64,000 nt of DNA from Oscillospiraceae bacterium (lineage in GTDB: Bacteria > Bacillota > Clostridia > Oscillospirales > Acutalibacteraceae). This document shows, in pieces, positions 17,438-25,207 of the stretch. The notes beneath the pieces are model-generated. The model saw only the letters and a program-made list of their open reading frames with translations, made no database searches and was not told the DNA's origin. Position numbers and translations under genes: made by a program. The stretch spans positions 45,304 through 109,303 of the forward strand of contig SVOQ01000005.1 in the NCBI GenBank assembly GCA_015066345.1. The letters are read 5' to 3'. Every line of letters starts with the position of its first letter. The first letter of the stretch is position 1.

Positions 17438-18025
17438 TTAAAATTTATCGGTTTTGGAATAAACGACCATACCAACTCCGTGGTCTTTTACCAAAATGTC
17501 TTTTGGCAAACGTGAAAATTTTGCAGTGACAAAAATATCTCCTGCGGCACCGGAAATATTAACTATCTGTAGGATGTAAACTACCCAAAACCATGATGTG
17601 GGAACCAAAATATTTATAATAGCCAGAACAACACCCCATAATACAACGGGTGCTAACGCTATAAAAATGTAGGGGAGTTTTGCGTAGTAGTCTTCGCTAC
17701 CTGCAAAAGCATATAAGCCTGTGAAACCGTATTTTATCTTTTTGGTACCGCATATTTTCATGGATATTCCGTGAACTATTTCGTGAAGTACCATATATAC
17801 GACCATTAATAAAATAATAGACGCCATTCTGATTATGTATCCGATTAAACCGTTTTCCATATCAAAAAGAGTCGTAACAGGAACAACAAAATGCATAGGA
17901 ACAGCCATAAGGATAGCTATAAGCGTTCCGAGTCCATTAACTAAAAGTGCCATTTTCTTGTTTTTTTGTAAATCTATGGTGAGAATTTTCTTATAACCAT
18001 CAGGTAAGGTATTAATAGCCTTCAT
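17438..18025 (-). CDS. DUF3267-type membrane zinc metalloprotease
   Basis: Seen: 195 residues with about four membrane helices and an HEXXH zinc motif (H81-E-I-V-H85) inside a hydrophobic segment, then a short loop with GFTGLYAFAGSEDYYAK. The downstream ATG (18025) is preferred because AGAGGTGA precedes it. Known: DUF3267 proteins are predicted zincin peptidases of the inner membrane, distantly like site-2 proteases. The substrate is unknown. The gene stands alone, convergent to the beta-helix gene. Confidence 0.82.
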   Translation of the reverse strand: MKAINTLPDGYKKILTIDLQKNKKMALLVNGLGTLIAILMAVPMHFVVPVTTLFDMENGLIGYIIRMASIILLMVVYMVLHEIVHGISMKICGTKKIKYGFTGLYAFAGSEDYYAKLPYIFIALAPVVLWGVVLAIINILVPTSWFWVVYILQIVNISGAAGDIFVTAKFSRLPKDILVKDHGVGMVVYSKTDKF

Positions 18026-18110
18026 AAAATCACCTCTAATCATAGAATATCAAAGATTAATAAAGAAATCAAGTTGAAAGCCTATTTAGTTCGAATCCCT
18101 TTCTATTGAT

Positions 18111-18145
18111 AAAAAAAGCAACACCACAAAAGTGGTATTGCTTTT
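18111..18145 (-). terminator. Terminator of the tRNA-Arg gene
   Basis: A stem AAAAGCAACACCAC/GTGGTATTGCTTTT with an AAAA loop. On the minus strand it is followed by a run of seven T. Confidence 0.85.
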
Positions 18146-18149
18146 CTGG

Positions 18150-18223
18150 CCCGCCCAAAGGGATTCGAACCCCCGTTCTTCAGAATCGGAATCTGCTGCG
18201 TTATCCAACTGCGCCATGGACGG
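18150..18223 (-). tRNA. tRNA-Arg (anticodon CCG)
   Basis: Read on the minus strand, the cloverleaf has a 7-bp acceptor stem CCGTCCA/TGGGCGG and a D arm with GTTGG. The anticodon loop is TTCCGAT (anticodon CCG) on a CAGA/TCTG stem with a G-A mismatch at the outer pair. The T loop is TTCGAAT and the discriminator is G. CCA is not encoded. The anticodon reads CGG arginine codons. Confidence 0.93.
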
Positions 18224-18294
18224 ATGTAGTATTTTATAATTATACCTATTTTTTTCAGTATTTGCAATAGCGAAAAATGTTTTATTGTGTAAAT

Positions 18295-18323
18295 TTGATT
18301 TGCTGATTTTTTTGTGATACAAT
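18295..18323 (+). promoter_or_regulatory. Sigma-A promoter for glycerate kinase
   Basis: TTGATT (18295-18300) and TACAAT (18318-18323) are 17 bases apart. Confidence 0.6.
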
Positions 18324-18340
18324 CGTGGTAGGTGATAATT

Positions 18341-19468
18341 ATGCGTTACGTTATTGCAATAGACTCATTTAAGGGCAGCCTGACTTCTTTAGAGGCGGGT
18401 GATGCCGTTAAGAATGCAATACTTGACTTTGATAACAATTCAGAGGTTGTTGTTTTACCCTTAGCCGATGGGGGCGAGGGTACTGTTGAGGCTATGTATA
18501 GTGGCTTGGACGGTACTTTAGTTGAAGTTTCGGTTACAGGTCCTTTACAGGAAAAAGTGAATGCAAAATATTGCATTTTACCCGACGGTAAAACGGCAGT
18601 TATTGAGATGGCTTATGCGGCGGGACTGACCCTTGTACCCGAAAACAAACGCAATCCTCTGAAAACTACAACTTATGGCGTTGGCGAAGTCATAAAAGAT
18701 GCAATCAATCGGGGTTGCAGAAGATTTATAGTCGGCATTGGCGGAAGTGCTACCAACGACGGTGGTGCGGGTATGCTCTCGGCTTTGGGTTATAAGTTTT
18801 TGGATGAAAACGGCGATGAAATTCCCCTTGATGCTAAGGGACTTGAAAAATTAAAAAGTATATCATACGCTGAAGTAATACCCGAACTTAAGAATTGCTC
18901 ATTCCATGTGGCTTGTGACGTTACAAATCCTCTTTGCGGTGAGTTCGGTTGCAGTGCGGTTTTTGCCCCTCAGAAGGGTGCAACCAATGAAGATATAACT
19001 AAAATGGATTTGTGGCTAAAAAACTATGCGGATATTACCAAAACACTTTTTCCTGAATCCGATTCCCAATATCCCGGTACAGGTGCCGCAGGGGGTCTGG
19101 GGTTTGCTTTTCATAGTTTTCTTAACGGTGAATTGAAATCGGGTGTAAGTATTATACTTCAGGAAATCGGATTTGAAAAATACGTCCTTAACGCAGATGT
19201 TGTCATAACGGGTGAGGGTAGGCTTGACGCACAGACCGCTATGGGTAAAGCACCCGTTGGTGTTGCAAAAATCGCTAAGAAATACGATAAAAAAGTAATT
19301 GCTTTTGCGGGTTCGGTTTCCGACGGTGCGGAAGTTTTGCGAGAACAGGGTATTGATGAGTTTTACGGGATAACCCCATCCGAAATGCCACTGGAAATAG
19401 CAATGAAAAAAGATGTGGCATATAAAAATTTATATAATACGGTACAGAAAGTATTAAAATCGAAATAA
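18341..19468 (+). CDS. Glycerate kinase (GarK/GlxK family)
   Basis: Seen: 375 residues starting MRYVIAIDSFKGSLTSLEAG, with the glycerate kinase motifs PLADGGEGT, GIGGSATNDGGAGML and TGEGRLDAQTAMGKAP. The ATG at 18341 is preferred to the GTG at 18332, which lies inside the ribosome site AGGTGA. Known: the enzyme phosphorylates D-glycerate with ATP to 2- or 3-phosphoglycerate, feeding glycolysis in the cytoplasm. It is monocistronic, with its own promoter and terminator. Confidence 0.95.
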   Translation: MRYVIAIDSFKGSLTSLEAGDAVKNAILDFDNNSEVVVLPLADGGEGTVEAMYSGLDGTLVEVSVTGPLQEKVNAKYCILPDGKTAVIEMAYAAGLTLVPENKRNPLKTTTYGVGEVIKDAINRGCRRFIVGIGGSATNDGGAGMLSALGYKFLDENGDEIPLDAKGLEKLKSISYAEVIPELKNCSFHVACDVTNPLCGEFGCSAVFAPQKGATNEDITKMDLWLKNYADITKTLFPESDSQYPGTGAAGGLGFAFHSFLNGELKSGVSIILQEIGFEKYVLNADVVITGEGRLDAQTAMGKAPVGVAKIAKKYDKKVIAFAGSVSDGAEVLREQGIDEFYGITPSEMPLEIAMKKDVAYKNLYNTVQKVLKSK

Positions 19469-19473
19469 AAGAA

Positions 19474-19514
19474 AATGCATCGGACTTGAAGTGAGATTCA
19501 AAGTCCGATGCATT
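19474..19514. terminator. Bidirectional terminator
   Basis: AATGCATCGGACTTGAA (19474-19490) pairs with TTCAAAGTCCGATGCATT (19497-19514) with one bulge. On the minus strand it is followed by a T-rich tail. The GCATCGGA stem recurs at 20639. Confidence 0.8.
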
Positions 19515-19517
19515 GTT

Positions 19518-20321
19518 TTATCGGCAAAATGTATTATAAAATTCCATACTTTCAATGCTTCTGAGGGTAGCGGCGTTTTTACTTTGGGCGATTTCAATGT
19601 CACAGAGTTGTATTTGCATCATCAGGTTATCATAATGTTGTTGCTGTATCATTCTTTCACCTTGTGCTTCAAGATTCCAACGGTGAACTTGTTCTTCGTA
19701 TAAGTTCATAGCCTCTTTGAGCGTGTCTGCTCTGCCTGTGCGAACGACTTCTTCAAAGAAAGTAACCGCACGGTATTTGAGATAATCACTTGGAATTATG
19801 CATAAAAGGGGTTTGTAATATGCAATATATTTTTCTTTGTCTTCTATTATTGCATTGTACTTTTTCTCATCTTGATTAGCTACAGGAATAAATACCTCGT
19901 CATAGTATTTTTGTGCTTCTGCCTGAAGCTTATCATTCTTTTTCTTGCATATTGTTCTGCGATAAATTTTAATTCCGAAAACAATTTCAAACGGAAGCAG
20001 AATAAGCGGGAAAAGTAATAAAGCGTGAACTACAAGCATAAGACCGCCCGGTGACGTTGTGGATGCGTCATATACGTTGCTTAAAAAGAAAAAAAGAATA
20101 CCGATAGATAGAAACAGAAGTATAGTTGTAAAAATAATACTGAAAACCACTATCAGTACATTGCCTTTGGCGGCACTAAAACCCTTTTTCTTCAGCTTTT
20201 CATATTCGTTATAATATTGTTTAGTATGAGCTTTTACCTGATTTTCCATTTGCTCATATTTTGCAAGATCTTCAAACACCTTAGAAATATCCTTAAGTTG
20301 TTTATGTAACTCTGCGTTCAT
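19518..20321 (-). CDS. Hypothetical membrane protein with flanking coiled coils
   Basis: Seen: 267 residues. An N-terminal charged coiled-coil-like segment (about 1-50) is followed by two long hydrophobic helices (about 55-85 and 95-120). A long charged helical C-terminal half is rich in K, E, Y and Q and ends ESMEFYNTFCR. The ATG at 20321 has AAGGATGG upstream and is preferred over an earlier in-frame start. I do not recognise the family. It is divergent from a small XRE-type regulator across a shared intergenic palindrome, which may control both. Confidence 0.7.
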   Translation of the reverse strand: MNAELHKQLKDISKVFEDLAKYEQMENQVKAHTKQYYNEYEKLKKKGFSAAKGNVLIVVFSIIFTTILLFLSIGILFFFLSNVYDASTTSPGGLMLVVHALLLFPLILLPFEIVFGIKIYRRTICKKKNDKLQAEAQKYYDEVFIPVANQDEKKYNAIIEDKEKYIAYYKPLLCIIPSDYLKYRAVTFFEEVVRTGRADTLKEAMNLYEEQVHRWNLEAQGERMIQQQHYDNLMMQIQLCDIEIAQSKNAATLRSIESMEFYNTFCR

Positions 20322-20376
20322 ATAATTACCATCCTTCTGCTCAAATATAAATGTTGATTTTGTATACAATAATTAT

Positions 20377-20392
20377 ACTCAATATGTTGAGT
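20377..20392. promoter_or_regulatory. Candidate operator between divergent genes
   Basis: The inverted repeat ACTCAA (20377-20382) / TTGAGT (20387-20392) has a 4-base centre. It lies midway between the hypothetical membrane gene and the XRE-type regulator and overlaps likely promoter sequence. Confidence 0.45.
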
Positions 20393-20436
20393 GTAGTCAA
20401 GAGATTAAGTATGTTAATATTGTTTCGGTGGTAAAA

Positions 20437-20637
20437 ATGATATCTTATAAACCTTTTTATGAAACACTATTGAAAAAAGGTATAACTGAATACAACCTAA
20501 TTTTTAAACAAGGTTTTTCTGCAAATACATTGCACAGAATGAAAAAAGGCGAGGCAATTAACACAAAAACACTTGACGCCTTGTGTTATGCTTTAGATTG
20601 TGAAGTAAGTGATATATTAAAATTTGAAAGAGAGTAA
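20437..20637 (+). CDS. Small XRE/Cro-type helix-turn-helix regulator
   Basis: Seen: 66 residues, MISYKPFYETLLKKGITEYN..., with a complete Cro/C1 fold. The recognition-helix region is FSANTLHRMKKGEAINTKTLDALCYALDCEVSDILKFE. This matches the short YozG-like XRE regulators. The ATG at 20437 follows GGTGG. Known: such proteins are usually autoregulators or control a neighbouring gene. Inferred: it may regulate the divergent membrane protein through the palindrome at 20377-20392. A terminator follows immediately after the stop. Confidence 0.88.
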   Translation: MISYKPFYETLLKKGITEYNLIFKQGFSANTLHRMKKGEAINTKTLDALCYALDCEVSDILKFERE

Positions 20638-20638
20638 T

Positions 20639-20672
20639 GCATCGGATTTTTGTTCGGAGTCCGATGCTTTTT
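20639..20672 (+). terminator. Terminator after the XRE gene
   Basis: GCATCGGA (20639-20646) and TCCGATGC (20660-20667) form the stem, followed by TTTTTCTT. It shares its stem with the terminator at 19474-19514. Confidence 0.8.
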
Positions 20673-20735
20673 CTTTACATAAATATTGTCAAAACAGGGA
20701 ATACTGTTTGTAAAATAATTGAAAGGATGATATTT

Positions 20736-21170
20736 ATGGTACAACAGGATACAATCAGACTACTTCGCGAATGTGATGCAGGTGTTAAAATGGGCACTAA
20801 ATCAATTGATGATGTACTTGATTATGTTAAAAGCGAAAAATTAAAGAAGTTTCTTATTGAGAATAAGGACGAACATTATAAACTTGATACGGAATTACAG
20901 ATGCTTCTTGCTCAGTACAAGGATGCGGGTAAAGAGCCCAATCCCATTGCAAAGGGTATGTCCTGGATGAAAACAAACGTCAAACTGAGTATGGACCAAA
21001 GCGACAAGGTTGTTGCGGACCTTATTACGGACGGTTGCAATATGGGTGTAAAATCCCTTAATAAATATCTTAATGAGTACAAGGCGGCGGACGAGAAGTC
21101 AAAGGATATTTGTAAACGTCTTATAAACCTCGAGGAGCATCTTGCTCAGGAAATCAGAAGATATTTATAA
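20736..21170 (+). CDS. Ferritin-like four-helix protein (DUF2383-like)
   Basis: Seen: 144 residues, all predicted helical, with the pattern LLRECDAGVKMGTKSIDDVLDYV...HYKLDTELQMLL and a repeat of the idea near the C-terminus (GCNMGVKSLNKYLNEYKAADEKSKDICKRLINLEEHLAQEIRRYL). The real start is the ATG at 20736 with AAAGGATG upstream; the longer reading frame is not supported. Known: DUF2383 and related proteins adopt a ferritin-like bundle, some with metal sites. The function is unknown. It is 13 bases upstream of the M20 amidohydrolase, probably co-transcribed. Confidence 0.75.
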   Translation: MVQQDTIRLLRECDAGVKMGTKSIDDVLDYVKSEKLKKFLIENKDEHYKLDTELQMLLAQYKDAGKEPNPIAKGMSWMKTNVKLSMDQSDKVVADLITDGCNMGVKSLNKYLNEYKAADEKSKDICKRLINLEEHLAQEIRRYL

Positions 21171-21183
21171 TTAAGGGGTAAGT

Positions 21184-22395
21184 ATGACGGCAAAAGATTT
21201 TTTGAAAACTGCCGAATCCATTGAAGATGAAATTAGAGAAAATCGCCGTTGGCTACACGCCCACGCGGAAACAGAGTTCAATTTAAAGGAAACCACCGCC
21301 TTCGTTAAAGAGAAATTACAAGAAATCGGTTTAGAATATACCGATTGCGGTAAATGTGGCATAAGTGCAATTATAGGTAAAAACGAGGGCAAAACCTTTT
21401 TGTTACGTGCGGATATGGACGCTTTACCAATAAACGAAGAATCGGGTCTTGATTTTTCTTGCGGTAACGGTAATATGCATGCCTGCGGTCACGATATGCA
21501 CACGGCTATGCTACTCGGCGCGGCTAAGATACTCAAACAATTTGAAAATGAATTATCGGGAAAAGTAAAATTGATGTTCCAACCTGCGGAGGAAATTTTA
21601 TCGGGTGCTAATAATATGATAGAAAACGGTATTCTTAAAAATCCCGATGTTGATGCCGCTATGATGCTCCACGTTATGGCGGGTTTCCCTTTAAAAACGG
21701 GTACTGTTATTGTGCCTTTGCCCGGTGTGGGTGCTCCTGCGGCAGACTACTTTACTATTAATATTCAAGGTAAAGGTTGTCATGGCTCAACACCCCATTT
21801 AGGTATAGACTCAATAACTGCGGCGGCTCATATATTAATAGCACTTCAGGAGATTACCGCCCGTGAAATGGGTGTAACGGATGAAGCGATTATTACCGTA
21901 GGTTCATTTCACGGCGGTACGGCGGGTAATGTAATTGCTCATACCACCGATTTACAGGGAACTTTGCGTTCTTTTAATGATGATTTACGGCAGAATATAA
22001 AAAAGCGTATTACTGAAATAGCCGAGAATATCGGCAATGCTTTCAGGACAAAGGTGACCGTGACTTTCGGTAGCGGTTGCCCCACACTCCATAATGACGA
22101 AAACTTAGTTAATTCTACTGAGGAAAATCTCAGGTCATTATTAGGTGATGAACTTGTGGTAAATGCCAAATCCTTCAGTGCTGAGAATACCCACAAAGGT
22201 GGCTCTGAGGACTTTTCGTATATCAGTAAGGAAGTTCCTTCCGTGATGTTGGCTCTCGCTTCGGGTGAGCCCGTAAAAGGTTATAAATACCACCAACACC
22301 ACCCAAAGGTGGTCTTTGATGAAAGTGTTTTAAAAATCGGTAGTGCAGTGTTGGCTTTTAATGCTTATAAATGGTTGGAAAACAACATAAATTAA
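21184..22395 (+). CDS. M20D-family amidohydrolase (metal-dependent deacylase/aminoacylase)
   Basis: Seen: 403 residues with the metal-binding block HACGHDMHTAMLLG (C101, H103, D104, H106), LLRADMDALP, the PAEE glutamates, and a C-terminal HKGGSEDFSYIS and KYHQHHP block. Known: M20D enzymes (hippurate hydrolase, N-acyl amino acid or N-acetyldiaminopimelate deacetylases) remove acyl groups from amino acids using two metal ions in the cytoplasm. The exact substrate cannot be told from sequence. The start at 21184 follows AAGGGG. Confidence 0.9.
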   Translation: MTAKDFLKTAESIEDEIRENRRWLHAHAETEFNLKETTAFVKEKLQEIGLEYTDCGKCGISAIIGKNEGKTFLLRADMDALPINEESGLDFSCGNGNMHACGHDMHTAMLLGAAKILKQFENELSGKVKLMFQPAEEILSGANNMIENGILKNPDVDAAMMLHVMAGFPLKTGTVIVPLPGVGAPAADYFTINIQGKGCHGSTPHLGIDSITAAAHILIALQEITAREMGVTDEAIITVGSFHGGTAGNVIAHTTDLQGTLRSFNDDLRQNIKKRITEIAENIGNAFRTKVTVTFGSGCPTLHNDENLVNSTEENLRSLLGDELVVNAKSFSAENTHKGGSEDFSYISKEVPSVMLALASGEPVKGYKYHQHHPKVVFDESVLKIGSAVLAFNAYKWLENNIN

Positions 22396-22449
22396 TAAAA
22401 AGTTCTTTAAATTGCTAAAACTATATGCTATTATCGTAATGGTGATATT

Positions 22450-23100
22450 ATGGTAGGCAAAGATGTCAAATTAGTTGAATATTCAAAGGAAGTGGATACC
22501 CTCAATTACCTTACCCACGGGTTTGGTGCGGTTTTAGGTGTTTTAGGGTGTATTATTCTTATTATCCGTGCTGAAGGTCTACGCGAGATTTTCGCGGTTA
22601 CTGTTTACGGGTTATCCCTTGTGGCAGTTTACGTTGTTTCAACTGTTTACCATAGTCTGAAAAATGGCGAGGCAAAACGAATTGCAAGGATAGTTGACCA
22701 TTCAACTATCCCGTTACTTATTGCGGGGACTGCTACTCCCTGCGCTCTTATAACCCTGTTTGAAGTCAGTAAACCCCACGGAATAATTGTTTTCTGTCTT
22801 GCGTGGTTGTGTACTTTATTCGGGTTGTTTTCCAAAATATTTTTCTTTGAGAAACTCAAAGCCGTAACTATGGGTGTATATATTACCTGTTGCACACTGA
22901 TGCTTTTAGTTGCCGTACCCCTTTTAGGAAAGATTGATATCGGTCAGTTTGTGTTGATTTTTGTGGGTTGTCTTTTCTATCTTTTAAGCATCGTTTTGTT
23001 AGGCTTGGGTAAGAAAAACGAAAAATTCCACCCCGTATTTCACGTGGTGGTTTTAATAGGCAGTGCCATTCATTATTTTGTTATATTTAAGTTTATTTAA
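22450..23100 (+). CDS. Hemolysin III family (PAQR-like) membrane protein
   Basis: Seen: 216 residues with seven hydrophobic segments, an N-terminal NYLTHGFGAVLG motif, the conserved S-T-V-YHS (STVYHSL), DHSTIPLLIAGTATP and a C-terminal HPVFHVVVLIGSAIHYFVI. The His and Asp positions match the PAQR/HlyIII metal site. Known: the family comprises integral membrane proteins related to adiponectin receptors; bacterial roles are mostly undefined despite the hemolysin name. It is followed after 12 bases by the tautomerase gene. Confidence 0.92.
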   Translation: MVGKDVKLVEYSKEVDTLNYLTHGFGAVLGVLGCIILIIRAEGLREIFAVTVYGLSLVAVYVVSTVYHSLKNGEAKRIARIVDHSTIPLLIAGTATPCALITLFEVSKPHGIIVFCLAWLCTLFGLFSKIFFFEKLKAVTMGVYITCCTLMLLVAVPLLGKIDIGQFVLIFVGCLFYLLSIVLLGLGKKNEKFHPVFHVVVLIGSAIHYFVIFKFI

Positions 23101-23112
23101 GGAGGTTTACTT

Positions 23113-23457
23113 ATGCCGTACATTAATTTAAAAACAACTAAAACACTTACACCCGAAAATTGCGATAAGATAAAAACCGCTTTCGGTAAAGCTATCGAGT
23201 GCTTTCCGGGTAAAACTGAAGCATGGCTTATGGTGGGTATTGAGGACGGAGTCAAACTCTGGTTTAAAGGTGATGATTCCAAAGATACCGCTATTGTAGA
23301 TGTAGAACTTCTCGGTTCTGTTTCGAAAGATGGTAGCGAAAAAATGACCGTTGAAGTATGCAATATTCTTCAGAATGAACTTGGCATTTCACCCGACAGA
23401 ATCTACGTTAAATATAAAGACTACGCCGACTGGGGTTGGAATAATATGAATTTTTAA
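23113..23457 (+). CDS. MIF-like tautomerase
   Basis: Seen: 114 residues beginning M-P-Y-I-N; Pro2 becomes the catalytic N-terminal proline after Met removal. The beta-alpha-beta pattern and a C-terminal GISPDRIYVKYKDYADWGWNNMNF match macrophage migration inhibitory factor proteins. Start context: AAGGAGG. Known: the family catalyses keto-enol tautomerisation, for example of phenylpyruvate. The physiological substrate in bacteria is unclear. Confidence 0.93.
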   Translation: MPYINLKTTKTLTPENCDKIKTAFGKAIECFPGKTEAWLMVGIEDGVKLWFKGDDSKDTAIVDVELLGSVSKDGSEKMTVEVCNILQNELGISPDRIYVKYKDYADWGWNNMNF

Positions 23458-23467
23458 ACATAAAAAA

Positions 23468-23506
23468 CGCATCCGAAAACCAACGCCTTCGGATGCGATA
23501 TTTTTT
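23468..23506. terminator. Terminator between convergent genes
   Basis: A 10-bp stem CGCATCCGAA/TTCGGATGCG is followed by a T-rich run on the plus strand and by TTTTTTA on the minus strand. Confidence 0.85.
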
Positions 23507-23508
23507 GT

Positions 23509-24069
23509 TTATTTATCCTCTTTCTTCTTGCGGAAGAGAATTGCCTGTACGGGGAAGAATGCGATGAACTGGAAGGTCATACAACCAAATGTTGAAACGT
23601 TGTTAGCAAGAGTGGGATTCCAATTCAAGTCAAGTAATAAGTTGTTGAGTGTGGGGGCAAGCCATGCAGAACCGAGAAGAATTATAACGGTGCAAACAAG
23701 GTAAATGGGAAGTGTAACTGCAATATTTGCACTTGATTTGAAGGTCTTTTCTCTGTTGATGAAGAACGCTACAACCTGAGCAACAACGTTTGAAACGTTG
23801 AATGCGATACAGTAGCCGAGACCACCGAGGATGATTTCACCGGCATCGTTGTAGTTAACGGGATAGTTGAAAACAGGAACGTCGTTAATTACAAGTTTTA
23901 CAAATTCATGACTGAAAAGCTCCTGAACAGCGGGGATCATAGGAATAAGGTTAACAAGTGCGATTTGAACAATGCAAGCACCTAAACTCGCAAAAATAAA
24001 TTTAACAAAGATCCAAAGCTTTGCAAGAAAAGCTTTTTTGCCATCTGTGGGCTGAGTAGTTTTTGACAT
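23509..24069 (-). CDS. GtrA-like membrane protein
   Basis: Seen: 186 residues with four hydrophobic helices (about 18-45, 85-105, 118-140 and 155-175) and the GtrA-type motif FFINREKTFKS between helices two and three. The N-terminus is hydrophilic (MSKTTQPTDGKK). Start context: GGAGA on the minus strand. Known: GtrA proteins are thought to flip undecaprenyl-linked sugars across the membrane for cell-surface glycosylation. The gene stands alone, with no glycosyltransferase adjacent. Confidence 0.8.
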   Translation of the reverse strand: MSKTTQPTDGKKAFLAKLWIFVKFIFASLGACIVQIALVNLIPMIPAVQELFSHEFVKLVINDVPVFNYPVNYNDAGEIILGGLGYCIAFNVSNVVAQVVAFFINREKTFKSSANIAVTLPIYLVCTVIILLGSAWLAPTLNNLLLDLNWNPTLANNVSTFGCMTFQFIAFFPVQAILFRKKKEDK

Positions 24070-24153
24070 AAAAATATCTCCTTCACTTAAATATACAGTT
24101 ATACTACCACATTAAAAAATATAAGTCAATAAATAAGTGAAATCAAAATGAAA

Positions 24154-24379
24154 GCGAAGCCTATCATCCCTGTTTCGGCTTTGCCGGAATAGGGAGGGGG
24201 ACCGCGGTAGCGGTGGTGGGTAGTTCACTTGAGTTTTATCTTATGTCAGAGAGAACGATACACCCCCGTAAGGGACGGATATATCCGTCCCGCAAGTAAG
24301 GAGAGTAAGTTTACCTAAACAACAAACCAAAAGGGTGTACGTTACCTCTGCGGTACTACGGTGGGTAGTTCTACTGCAG
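24154..24379 (+). repeat. Mosaic intergenic repeat, copy 3 (most complete)
   Basis: In order: GCGAAGCCTATCAT, hairpin CCCTGTTTCGGC-TTT-GCCGGAATAGGG (24168-24194), GGGGG, hairpin ACCGC-GGTA-GCGGT (24201-24214) and GGTGGTGGGTAGTTC. The perfect 20-base palindrome GGGACGGATATATCCGTCCC lies at 24272-24291, then GCAAGTAAGGA. A second partial GGTGGGTAGTTCTACTGCAG is at about 24360. It fills the gap before the rubrerythrin promoter; there is no coding. Confidence 0.8.
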
Positions 24380-24405
24380 TTTGTTTTCATTTCTTGTAAA
24401 AAAAA

Positions 24406-24434
24406 TTGACAAGAACAAAAAAATATTTTATAGT
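24406..24434 (+). promoter_or_regulatory. Sigma-A promoter for rubrerythrin
   Basis: A perfect TTGACA (24406-24411) and TATAGT (24429-24434) are 17 bases apart. Confidence 0.75.
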
Positions 24435-24494
24435 ATATTTGTACCCGTTATGGGAATAATTGTTAATAATAAAATTCGAAAGGATGTATTTTTA

Positions 24495-25028
24495 ATGGAA
24501 CTTAAAGGCTCAAAAACCGAACAGAATCTTCGTGCCGCATTCTCGGGCGAAAGCGAAGCAAGAAATAAATATACCTATTTTGCATCTGTTGCAAAAAAAG
24601 AGGGTTATCAGCAGATAGCTGCTATTTTTGAACAGACCGCAAATAACGAAAAAGAACACGCAAAAATGTGGTTTAAAGAACTTCAGGGTATCGGTACAAC
24701 TGCCGACAATCTTCTTTCTGCCGCTGAGGGTGAAAACTACGAGTGGACCGATATGTACAAAACCTTTGCTGACGAAGCTGAAGAAGAAGGCTTTACCGAA
24801 ATTGCAAAGCGTTTCCGTATGGTAGCTGAGATTGAAAAATCACACGAGGAGCGTTACAGAGCACTTCTCAACAATGTTGAAATGCAGGCTGTATTTGAAA
24901 AAGCAGAGGAAACTATGTGGGAGTGCCGTAACTGCGGTCACCTTGTAATGGGCAAAAAAGCTCCCGAGGTTTGCCCCGTTTGTAAGCATCCCCAGAGTTA
25001 CTTCGAAGTAAGAAAAGAGAATTATTAA
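24495..25028 (+). CDS. Rubrerythrin
   Basis: Seen: 177 residues. The N-terminal di-iron four-helix domain has [22 protein letters not shown]-x2-H pairs ([20 protein letters not shown]) and EEE segments. A C-terminal rubredoxin-like site is formed by CRNCG and [12 protein letters not shown]. The ATG at 24495 follows AAAGGATG; the longer open frame upstream is not supported. Known: rubrerythrin reduces hydrogen peroxide with electrons from rubredoxin or NADH and protects anaerobes from oxidative stress. It has its own promoter and terminator. Confidence 0.96.
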   Translation: MELKGSKTEQNLRAAFSGESEARNKYTYFASVAKKEGYQQIAAIFEQTANNEKEHAKMWFKELQGIGTTADNLLSAAEGENYEWTDMYKTFADEAEEEGFTEIAKRFRMVAEIEKSHEERYRALLNNVEMQAVFEKAEETMWECRNCGHLVMGKKAPEVCPVCKHPQSYFEVRKENY

Positions 25029-25040
25029 TTTTGACTTTTG

Positions 25041-25076
25041 CACCTGTTTCTCCTGAGGGGGAACAGGTGTTTTTTC
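25041..25076 (+). terminator. Terminator after rubrerythrin
   Basis: A CACCTGTT/AACAGGTG stem (25041-25048, 25062-25069) is followed by TTTTTTCTTT. Confidence 0.85.
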
Positions 25077-25133
25077 TTTGTGTAATATATACTTTCAACA
25101 ATTTATGCCCGTGGTATTTGGTAAGTTGTTTAA

Positions 25134-25162
25134 TTGACATATTATAGTAAAATTGTTAAAAT
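25134..25162 (+). promoter_or_regulatory. Sigma-A promoter for the ceramidase-like/GH84 operon
   Basis: A perfect TTGACA (25134-25139) and TAAAAT (25157-25162) are 17 bases apart. Confidence 0.65.
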
Positions 25163-25207
25163 AATATATTGAAAAAATATAATTTACTCTTTGAAGGAGA
25201 ATGTAAT

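Noticed and set aside
20637..20735. N-terminal extension of the DUF2383-like protein
   Set aside because: The extension is encoded by a terminator hairpin and the AAAGGATG site lies right before the ATG at 20736.
24381..24494. N-terminal extension of rubrerythrin
   Set aside because: It contains the promoter TTGACA/TATAGT and the canonical rubrerythrin start is at 24495 with its own ribosome site.
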